Shown here: piece by piece, positions 8,257 to 14,398 of the stretch
Position numbering within the stretch: the stretch's first letter is position 1
Layout of the letters: the number at the start of each line of letters is the position of its first letter
Assembly: GCA_009746045.1 (NCBI GenBank)
Contig: RPFO01000898.1
Location: 1 to 20,746 of the forward strand
Direction of reading: 5' to 3'
Length of the DNA: 20,746 nucleotides
Source of the DNA: Mesostigma viride
Taxonomy: Eukaryota; Streptophyta; Mesostigmatophyceae; Mesostigmatales; Mesostigmataceae
The notes under the pieces: generated by a model
Told to the model about the DNA's origin: nothing
What the model saw: only the letters and a program-made list of their open reading frames with translations
Database searches by the model: none
Position numbers and translations under genes: made by a program

Positions 8257-8915
8257 ACCTCCCACGTGACCGAGACGCCCGACTTATCGCAGGCGCTCCG
8301 GACGGCGTCCAGGCTGGTGACGGGCACCACCGCGCAGGGGGAGTGGTACTTGTAGAGGTGCAGCCTCCTCGCGTACCCTGGGAACTCCCGACTCAGCGCG
8401 CACAGCTCTCCGAGTCCCTCGGCCCAGTCGTCGAGTTCTTTCACCTGCACGACCTGCTCTTCGGTGCGCGAGATGACGTCCGCGAAACACAGGGGGGTGA
8501 TTACGTCCAGCTCGGCGTCCGGCACGGTCCCGGCTACGTCCAGCTGCACCTCGACCTTCGCGTGCCACTTGAGGATGGGGAGGACGAGCCCCTCGTGGAT
8601 CCAGATGTTGGGGCCGTCGTGTTTGATGAGCCGGGGCCTTGTCACGTCGTTCGATGCGCGGAACGCCTGCTCCATGTCTCGCAGGGTCCGCACGGTCCCG
8701 TTCGCGCGCCAGAAGTCGCAAAGGACGCGCTTGCCGCCCGACAGGGCGTCCACGAGCTCCTCGCCGTGGACCGCGCAGTCCCTGATCCGCACGCGCACGG
8801 TCCTGGCGCCGTCCTCCGCGTCCACTCCGATCAGGTCCGGGTTCAGCGTGCAGACGGCGAACACGTCATCCCGGGATTGCAGGTCGAAAACTCCGCACAT
8901 GGCCAGCGCGTCCAT
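8232..8915 (-). CDS. Hypothetical protein, about 227 residues
   Basis: No family recognised. From the ATG at 8915 the product begins MDALAMCGVFDLQSRDDVF and ends VTWEVHSSPSQQ; it is mixed alpha/beta with many short hydrophobic strands (NIWIHEGLVLPILKWHAKV). The open frame extends to an ATG at 9011, adding 32 Cys-containing residues, but that would overlap the end of the upstream OTU-gene fragment by 50 bp and enter its lower-GC sequence. The internal ATG leaves a 46-bp gap and matches where GC-rich viral composition resumes, so it is preferred. Frame intact. Confidence 0.55.
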   Translation of the reverse strand: MDALAMCGVFDLQSRDDVFAVCTLNPDLIGVDAEDGARTVRVRIRDCAVHGEELVDALSGGKRVLCDFWRANGTVRTLRDMEQAFRASNDVTRPRLIKHDGPNIWIHEGLVLPILKWHAKVEVQLDVAGTVPDAELDVITPLCFADVISRTEEQVVQVKELDDWAEGLGELCALSREFPGYARRLHLYKYHSPCAVVPVTSLDAVRSACDKSGVSVTWEVHSSPSQQ

Positions 8916-8961
8916 CGTCACCGGGAAAAATGGCTCGGGGGTGTCCGCAATGGCGCGAACC

Positions 8962-9990
8962 TCAGTGGAACAGAGTTCCGGAGCGCAATCCTTCTGTGAA
9001 CACTCCTCCAACGAATCTCAGCGCCTCTAGATACGCTTCTGATAGTTTCGGGTCTTTCATAACCGCCTCCGGTACAGGAATTCCACCGGCGTTTATTGCG
9101 AGTACAAGAGCAGCCAAGCCCTTGTCTGTCAGATCTTTGAGCGTCAGACTGCCGTCCTTGTACTTGGCGATCAGGCTTGGTTCGTCAACTTTCCACTCCG
9201 CGTACAGGTCTGCGCGTGCCTGTTCGGGCGTCTTTCTCACGACTTCCAAAGTCGGTTCCACGACTCTTTTGTAGACTTCATTGTTGATCCACTCCAGCAC
9301 TTTCAAAAACTGGGAATCGGGGGGCGGTTCGGGAATTGTCGGTACGTAGGCGTTTCGGGCTAAGGCTTCATTCCAGCTCTCTCGCTGGCTAGCTCTAAAA
9401 TTTCTGTTCGACAACCGCTCTAATTCAAGTGGATCAAGCCATCTCTGAAACTCGGCGACCTGGTCGATGAGCGCGTCTTTCTCGAAGGGGGAAAGAGTGC
9501 GGCCATGAGAGTCATCTGCATTGCGCAGGCCATAAAAGCGTTCATCTATGGTCATGTTCCTCAAGCGATCCCAGAACGTTGGGTCGGCATAATACTCGTA
9601 ATCACCGTCCACGTCCCAATTATACTCATCCAGGTTCTCTAACTTAGGGAGCAAGTGTTCGGGGATCTTCTTCAAAAGTGCCTTATTCTTGTCAAAAAGC
9701 GGGGATTGGAACAAGGGTTCGAATGTCGTCGCGTTTTGGTAAGCAGCGAGTTGATCAGGACTCAGTCTCTCGTACCACTCACCCGATCCATCCGTGGCGT
9801 TGACGAAAAGTGAGGATGGGTCCACCGCCCTCGTAATAGGGCCAAAATCGGACTCGTTCATCGCGGGTGGGGTGTTCGAAAGTCCGGCCCACTGCTGCCA
9901 GCCTTCGGGGAGTATGCCAGAAATGTTCACTGGGAAAAGCGGGTTCGGGAATACTGAGGAAATGTTTGTGACAATGTCCCCCAAACTCTG
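8962..9990 (-). CDS. C-terminal fragment of the giant OTU-like protein gene, cut off by the transposon
   Basis: Open frame of about 342 codons with no ATG at its 5' end: the frame runs straight into the transposon terminus at 9991, where only a GTG formed by the element's CAC end is available. At the empty site (element and one TG removed) the codons continue without a break from the gene segment at 14399-18520. The visible part begins QSLGDIVTNISSVFPNPLF and ends GGVFTEGLRSGTLFH. It has a Pro/Asn-rich start, a helical middle (LSPFEKDALIDQVAEFQRWL) and acidic stretches. Composition is lower in GC than the neighbouring viral genes, as in the middle of the other half. No domain recognised. With the transposon in place this part is probably untranslated unless the element is spliced or excised. 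Confidence 0.75.
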   Translation of the reverse strand, partial: QSLGDIVTNISSVFPNPLFPVNISGILPEGWQQWAGLSNTPPAMNESDFGPITRAVDPSSLFVNATDGSGEWYERLSPDQLAAYQNATTFEPLFQSPLFDKNKALLKKIPEHLLPKLENLDEYNWDVDGDYEYYADPTFWDRLRNMTIDERFYGLRNADDSHGRTLSPFEKDALIDQVAEFQRWLDPLELERLSNRNFRASQRESWNEALARNAYVPTIPEPPPDSQFLKVLEWINNEVYKRVVEPTLEVVRKTPEQARADLYAEWKVDEPSLIAKYKDGSLTLKDLTDKGLAALVLAINAGGIPVPEAVMKDPKLSEAYLEALRFVGGVFTEGLRSGTLFH

Positions 9991-10014
9991 CACTAGGAAC
10001 TCGGCTTTGAGAAT
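9991..10014 (+). repeat. Transposon left terminal inverted repeat
   Basis: CACTAGGAACTC is identical to the right end in inverted orientation; the following GGCTTTGAGAAT matches the right end (AGATTCTGAGAAT) with a one-base gap and a few substitutions. Preceded by the TG target duplication at 9989-9990. Confidence 0.85.
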
Positions 10015-10336
10015 GGGTGAGAAATTGTGAGAAAAAGGGTGAGAAAGGTGAGAAAAAGGGTGAGAAATGGGTGAGAATGGGTGAGAAAGGTGAGAAAAAA
10101 GGGTGAGAATGGGGTGAGAATGGGTGAGAAAACACGTTTCTCACCCGGGTGAGATTGCCCCAAAAAGGTGAAAAAAGGGGAAAAACGTGAGAAAAATCTC
10201 AAAAAACAGGACATGAGATAAGTGAGAAAAACGGGAGGTGTGAAACGTGAGAAAAGTGAGAAAATCAGGACGTGAGAAAAGTGAGAAAAGTGAGAAAAAC
10301 AGGACGTGAGAAAAGTGAGAAAAGTGAGAAAACACA
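10015..10336 (+). repeat. Left subterminal GTGAGAAA repeat array
   Basis: About 320 bp built from dozens of copies of GTGAGAAA / GTGAGAAAA / GGGTGAGAA, almost pure purine on the plus strand. It contains higher-order units such as AGGACGTGAGAAAAGTGAG at 10268 and 10303. One inverted patch, TTTCTCACCCGGGTGAGA near 10136-10153, forms a palindrome around CCCGGG. In CACTA elements, subterminal repeats like these are the binding sites of the transposon-encoded protein. Open frames across this area are repeat artefacts, not genes. Confidence 0.8.
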
Positions 10337-10500
10337 GCGCTGAAAAACACACCCATAATGCAATATGCTGGCAGCAGACACATGCATGCAGTGCCAGTAA
10401 CAACCGCTGTTCAAAACAGCACGAACAATAATGATTTTTTCATTAAATGTTTGAATAATTTTAATGTTTACAGCTGCAAGAACCCGTTGATTCAACTATT

Positions 10501-10648
10501 CAACACTGTTATGGCGTTATGTACATCTTCGGCATTCAAATATGCCTTTTCAACACAGTCTGTTATGGCGTTATGACATCTTCGGCATTCAATGCCTGTT
10601 CAACACAGTCTGTTATGGCGTTATGACATCTTTCGCATTCAATGCCTA
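10501..10648 (+). repeat. Tandem repeat, 3 units of 50 bp
   Basis: Units start at 10501, 10551 and 10601, each with CAACACAGTCTGTTATGGCG, then TTATGACATCTTCGGCATTC and AATGCC. Units two and three are nearly identical; unit one has small changes that keep the period at 50. Inside the transposon, no coding signal. Confidence 0.8.
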
Positions 10649-10784
10649 TCATCAAATACTATATGGTAGCTAGCTAAAAAAGCGGGCCGGTCGACAGGGC
10701 GTCACATGCTGACTTGAAAGTGGAACCGCTTGCATTTTACTCTCGTGGTCCCTGCAAGAAATAAAGCAAACCGACACAATATAC

Positions 10785-11127
10785 GCAAGAGGAAAAGAAA
10801 TCAGATCCTTGACATAGATGTAAGCGTTCTACAAGGATCTTGAGCTCAGCACCACCTAAAAATCCATGCAGCAAATGTGTATGGCAAATCATAATTCCAT
10901 CAACATACAATTCTACACATCCATGCATGCAAGAGGCCGGGGGAAAAAAAACAGGCCCTTGCAGATAAACATCTATACCTTCAAATGCCAAAATAATGAC
11001 ACCTATAATTCCCCCTAAAATGAAAGCAGTGCAAGAGACAAAAAAGACATCAGATCCTTGACATAGACATCACCATTCTACAAGGAAGAGCTCACCAGCA
11101 CCTAACGGTCCATGCAGCAAATGTGTA
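10785..11127 (+). repeat. Pair of about 97-bp direct repeats with a diverged middle copy
   Basis: 10785-10881 and 11031-11127 share GCAAGAG, ATCAGATCCTTGACATAGA, TTCTACAAGGA, GAGCTCA, CAGCACC and CATGCAGCAAATGTGTA. A shorter diverged copy starts near 10928 (GCAAGAGGCC, GGCCCTTGCAGATAAACATC). Likely an old duplication inside the transposon. No gene seen. Confidence 0.7.
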
Positions 11128-11583
11128 GAACCCAACACTCACTCTTATGGCAAAGCAGCCCCATGTGGCAAGGCAGCACCATACACATGAATCACACCAT
11201 GCGCCAGATGTCACACGAGCAAGGCACAACGTTGTCGTCGGATCAGAAAGCAACAAACGTGAAAACGCTAGCGGCCCAAATCTGAGATTCCGCGGAACAC
11301 AGAAAATAAGAAAGCTCAGAAGCTACCAGCAAGGGATCGAACATATGACCTTTGGCATGATTTCGCGGCTGTGTGAGTCTCCTGATCCGAAGGCATCTCA
11401 CTTAATTAACGTTTCGAAACAGCCAAACTGCGGAAAATCTCTTACCGGAGAGAGTTGCCAATATCAAGGAGACAACCAGCGCAGGCCAGAAATCGGGAGA
11501 ATCCGGACCATGGTAGCTCGAGCCTGCCGTTATCTTGTCCGCGTTTTCGAGTCGTGCAGGATTATGAATATGAATGGAGATGG
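11128..11583. other. Transposon interior without recognised gene
   Basis: Mixed-composition stretch. An open frame covers 11147-11593 (148 codons) but its product has a patchy, non-globular composition, no motif, and no close start or promoter logic; I do not call it a gene. It could hold decayed exon pieces of a transposase. Confidence 0.4.
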
Positions 11584-11676
11584 AAATGTGTAGCCTTGTG
11601 CATTGAAATTACGGCTGGCTGACGTGAAGAGCGACTACATGACCTACACGGTGGGGCCGGAAACGGCTTGCTTGAT
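11584..11676 (+). repeat. Left arm of an internal inverted repeat with coding character
   Basis: About 93 bp matching the reverse complement of 12432-12527 at roughly 80-85 percent by eye (AATGTGTAGCCTTGT, CATTGAAA, GGCTGGCT, AAGAGCGACT, GTGGGGCCGGAAAC, GCTTGCTTGAT). Both arms stay open in the corresponding frame and would encode the shared peptide TYTVGPETACLI. This suggests a duplicated exon fragment in opposite orientation, or ends of a nested element. Confidence 0.75.
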
Positions 11677-12037
11677 TGTGTTTCATCGTGGGCAACGAGT
11701 CCAACAACTACTTTCTCTGGGCGGCAAACTGCGGCAAATTGAACGCAAACCTCATCATGAAATCTTGACCGTCGAAATGTAACAATCCGACGACTTATGC
11801 AGTATGCCGCGTAATTTTCTGTTGCGGGAGAGCCGTTGGGCCGGTTCCCGACGCGGGCGACCAGTGGTTTGCGTTAAGTTAACTTAGCTGAAGTTCCCCA
11901 AGCCGCATGATGGCTCTCATCGACGGCCTCAGTCTATTGACGCGTCGGCCCGATTTTGGCGGCACCCAATTTGACCCCAACGGCACCTACCGACAAAGGG
12001 CATACGTACGTTTCACGCGCACCACGACCTTCGAGCT
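11677..12037. other. Spacer of the internal inverted repeat, no recognised gene
   Basis: The frame of the left arm stays open to a stop near 11780 (VFHRGQRVQQLLSLGGKL), consistent with a decayed exon. Beyond that, an open frame starting at 11907 shows no recognisable product. Nothing else supported. Confidence 0.35.
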
Positions 12038-12137
12038 CTGCTATGGCGGTGGTGCCGTGGGGCCCGCATCAGACTGCGGGCCCTTATCTGCTTTGGCGGT
12101 GCTGCCGTTGGGCCCGCATCAGAATTCAGGCCCTTTA
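12038..12137 (+). repeat. Tandem duplication, 2 units of 50 bp
   Basis: Units begin at 12038 and 12088 with CTGCT(A/T)TGGCGGTG and share GGGCCCGCATCAGA and GGCCCTT. Inside each unit GGGCCCGCA...TGCGGGCCC can form a hairpin (clear in the first unit, degraded in the second). Non-coding by appearance. Confidence 0.7.
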
Positions 12138-12431
12138 TGCATGCGGGCCATTAATGCATGTTACTTTTTTAGTCTTCTGCATACAAATATGAAGCAATGA
12201 GGTCGTGTCCTCTGGATTTTTGCACTGCAAATGGCATTTGCACCGTGTGCAGTTCCTGGACGTTTGGAAACATGCATGATGGCATGTGGCTAATGTAATG
12301 ACTGACTAGCTAGACCGTTTCAGTGGTTTTTCATTTGCGGGTATTTCCTCGTAAATGGTGGGAAAGCGATCGCAGCAATGGTTCTCACCACTAGACACTC
12401 CCGGCCAGTGAAGCTCGAAAAACACGCCCTG
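12138..12431. other. Transposon interior, nothing recognised
   Basis: AT-richer sequence with CATG-rich patches. Short open frames only; no motif, RNA gene or strong repeat seen. Confidence 0.35.
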
Positions 12432-12527
12432 ATCAAGCAAGCTGTTTCCGGCCCCACTGTATAGGTCATCTTACAGTCGCTCTTTGCGTAAGCCAGCCAT
12501 AGTTTCAATGAACAAGGCTACACATTT
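12432..12527 (-). repeat. Right arm of the internal inverted repeat
   Basis: Reverse-complement partner of 11584-11676. On the minus strand it reads KSDCKMTYTVGPETACLI, against KSDYMTYTVGPETACLI in the left arm. Its outer edge lies only 4 bp before the direct repeat that starts at 12531, so duplication breakpoints cluster here. Confidence 0.75.
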
Positions 12528-12530
12528 GCA

Positions 12531-12597
12531 TACTCTTTGCTTGGTTATCGGTGTGCCTTTGTTTGGATGCAGGGGGGATCGCTGTGCTGACACAACG
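12531..12597 (+). repeat. First copy of a 67-bp direct repeat with splice-acceptor-like centre
   Basis: Matches 12921-12987 at an offset of exactly 390 bp: TACTCTTTGCT, GGTTATCGGTGTGC, TTTGTTTG, ATGCAGG, then ATCGCTGTGCTGACACAACG. The TTTGTTTGxATGCAG|G centre looks like an intron 3' end followed by exon sequence. Confidence 0.75.
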
Positions 12598-12816
12598 CGG
12601 CAAGGGATTTGCTGGTAGAAGATGCCCTTCCCAAGGCTGATTACAGCGACCCTGCGAATGGCGACGAGGCCTACTGGTGAGCCTTGTTTTTTGCAAATGC
12701 TACTTACGCCGTCTGCTTTGGTTTTTTTAATTCAGTCCTATTGAAAGGCGCCTTGGGATTAGCCATGCAATCATGTTTTACTGTCACAAAGCCAGCCCTA
12801 GTAATTAATATCTAGT
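12598..12816. other. Between the 67-bp repeats, no recognised gene
   Basis: Contains GTGAGCC at 12678 and T-rich tracts, compatible with intron sequence between two similar acceptor sites, but no exon can be defined from sequence alone. Confidence 0.3.
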
Positions 12817-13905
12817 TTGTTTGGTTTTACCCATCCGGGTGCCATGATCTTGCCGCCAGTAAAAGCGTCCTGTGTTGTATCTGTTCTATTTTTTTTAATA
12901 ACCAATACTTGCAATAATAATACTCTTTGCTGGGTTATCGGTGTGCGTTTGTTTGAATGCAGGCGAGATCGCTGTGCTGACACAACGTTCAACGTGCTTG
13001 CATGGGCATCATTAAACCTGACGCCGCTTGTGCCGCAAGGCATTGTAGCGGCGTGTGGGGGCGTGAAGCGCTACGCGGATTCTTTCCACAAAGTCAGGAT
13101 ACACGGGTTCAACTACCGCACGGAGGCTGCGGACCAATCCCAGGGAAAGCGGCACAAGAATGCGGGAGTTGCGGTGCATGGCCCGGGCGGTGTAGACTTT
13201 GGTTTCATTACACACATTCTGAAGGCCAGGTTAGAGTACCCACGAGGGGGCTGGGAATGGCAGCTGTTGTTGAAGGTGGAGCTTTTTGATCGCCTTCATG
13301 TCGCTCACCTGCCCCACGAGAGGTTGGTGGTCATCAGCAGCGCACAGGCCCCCAGGTCGTCGTGCCTTGTGTTGCCAGGTGCAGTGAGCTCAGTTGGGTA
13401 TGTCGTCGATGAATGCTATGCTCCCGAAATGGTGGTAATCCCTGCCAAACTGCCATGGAGCATGGCACATCAGGCGCAATCTGCCCTCAGTAACCATGTG
13501 TATCACAGCGTGGCAGCAGATTTCCCCACCATGCCGCAGTTTGAAGTGATTGAGGAGGGTGAGCCGATGCCACCGCCACCGCCTAGTGGCAAGAAGAAAG
13601 GCAAGAAGAAGGGGTCCAAGAAGAAGAAGGTGGCAGCGGCAGACCTAGGTGATGGCGACGTGGTGCGCCGCGCTGGCAAGGCACCTGCTCGAGGGCGCAG
13701 CCGCAAGCGTGGTGCTCCCACAGATGCTGGACCTAGCCAGCCCACCGTTGTAATTGAGGAGGTCCCTATGGCAAAGAGGGCCAGTGGAAGGCAGCGTAAA
13801 GCTGTGAACTATTGCGACACTAGTGGGGATGACACTATGTCATCAGAAGATGATGTTGATGCAAGCAACCCCTCGGACAGCAGTTCTGAAGAAGATGACT
13901 ATTGA
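12817..13905 (+). CDS. Transposon protein with DUF4216-like domain
   Basis: Open frame of 362 codons. Residues about 83-214 resemble DUF4216, a domain found with Tnp2-type transposases in plant CACTA elements: HGFNYRTEAADQSQ, then KNAGVAV, a GFITHILKARLEYP segment, VELFDRL (family pattern V.LFKCDWFD) and late YVVDECYAPEMVVIP. The C-terminal part is Lys-rich (GKKKGKKKGSKKKK) then acidic (SSEEDDY), a nuclear-protein-like tail. The true 5' end is doubtful: a splice-acceptor-like ATGCAG ends at 12962, in a copy of the 67-bp repeat, so residues before about 50 may be intron. An AATAAA lies at 14050-14055 past the stop. No transposase catalytic domain is present. The GC content is intermediate, unlike the viral genes. 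Confidence 0.6.
   Translation: MFGFTHPGAMILPPVKASCVVSVLFFLITNTCNNNTLCWVIGVRLFECRRDRCADTTFNVLAWASLNLTPLVPQGIVAACGGVKRYADSFHKVRIHGFNYRTEAADQSQGKRHKNAGVAVHGPGGVDFGFITHILKARLEYPRGGWEWQLLLKVELFDRLHVAHLPHERLVVISSAQAPRSSCLVLPGAVSSVGYVVDECYAPEMVVIPAKLPWSMAHQAQSALSNHVYHSVAADFPTMPQFEVIEEGEPMPPPPPSGKKKGKKKGSKKKKVAAADLGDGDVVRRAGKAPARGRSRKRGAPTDAGPSQPTVVIEEVPMAKRASGRQRKAVNYCDTSGDDTMSSEDDVDASNPSDSSSEEDDY
12921..12987 (+). repeat. Second copy of the 67-bp direct repeat
   Basis: Partner of 12531-12597. Here the acceptor-like AG (12961-12962) leads into the open frame of the DUF4216-like protein, which supports its being the used exon boundary. Confidence 0.75.
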
Positions 13906-14082
13906 TTTAATTTGGGCATGACAGCATTGTTTATGGAATGATGTGCTGTTTTATATTGTATGACAACCCTATATTAATTGCACCTTTGTGCACCCTATAA
14001 TGCATATCAAAGTGGTGTTGAGTTTTTTTTCACGTTCAGGACTTAATGAAATAAAGCTCATGATTTTTCTCGTGTTACACTC

Positions 14083-14372
14083 TTGGTGAGAAATTTCTCA
14101 CCACGTTGACTTGTGATTTTTCTCGTGTTGGTGAGAAACTTCTCAATTTTCTCAATTTTCTCAATTTTTCGGACTTTTTCTCACCCATTCTCACCTTTTT
14201 TCTCACTTTAGGGTTTTTTCTCACCCCAATCTCACCAAAACCCCCTTTTTCTCACCAAAATCTCACCCTGGTGAGATTTTTTGCCTAGCGTCTGCGGAAA
14301 AAAATTGAGATTTTTCTCAATTTTCTCAAAAAATTCTCACAAAAGGTGAGAAAATTGAGGGTTTTGAGAAAA
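14083..14372 (-). repeat. Right subterminal TTTCTCAC repeat array
   Basis: Mirror of the left array: TTTCTCAC / TTTTCTCA units on the plus strand, interrupted by palindromes such as GGTGAGAAATTTCTCACC at 14085-14102 and the CTCACC(C)TGGTGAG at 14263-14277. Near the end the orientation flips back (AAAAGGTGAGAAAATTGAGG). With the left array it gives the transposon long inverted subterminal regions. Confidence 0.8.
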
Positions 14373-14396
14373 TTCTCAGAATCTGAGTTCCTAGTG
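14373..14396 (-). repeat. Transposon right terminal inverted repeat
   Basis: On the minus strand it starts CACTAGGAACTCAGATTCTG and continues AGAAT. Followed on the plus strand by the TG duplication at 14397-14398. Confidence 0.85.
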
Positions 14397-14398
14397 TG

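Larger units (their letters stand above)
9991..14396. mobile_element. CACTA (En/Spm)-type DNA transposon inserted in the OTU-like gene
   Basis: 4,406-bp element. Both ends read CACTAGGAACTC inward: on the plus strand from 9991 and on the minus strand from 14396. Similarity continues to about 24-25 bp (TGAGAAT at the inner edge of both). CACTA termini, a 2-bp target duplication TG (9989-9990 and 14397-14398), and long subterminal repeat arrays are hallmarks of the CACTA/EnSpm superfamily. It encodes a DUF4216-like protein, also typical of CACTA elements, but I find no Tnp2-like DDE transposase, so it is probably non-autonomous. Composition is AT-richer and its interior is full of duplications, unlike the viral DNA around it. 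The insertion splits one viral reading frame exactly: removing the element plus one TG restores a continuous frame. Known families can carry 2-3 bp duplications; the 2-bp reading is mine. Confidence 0.85.

Noticed and set aside
10015-10336. CRISPR-like array
   Set aside because: Units are short, variable and contiguous with no unique spacers; this is a subterminal/simple repeat array of the transposon.
11330-11360. tRNA or SINE remnant: minus strand has GTTCGATCC, a match to the polymerase III B box
   Set aside because: No matching acceptor or T-arm pairing and no convincing A box upstream; the short motif alone is expected by chance.
11147-11593. 148-codon open frame in the transposon
   Set aside because: No motif or protein-like composition; probably a chance frame or decayed sequence.
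14285-14396. Minus-strand frame reading from the OTU-like gene into the transposon end
   Set aside because: Codons after the junction (HTRNSDSENF..) are translated transposon repeat, not part of a natural protein.
9991-14396. LTR retrotransposon or Helitron
   Set aside because: No long terminal direct repeats, reverse transcriptase, or Rep/helicase; the inverted CACTA ends and TG duplication fit a class II element.
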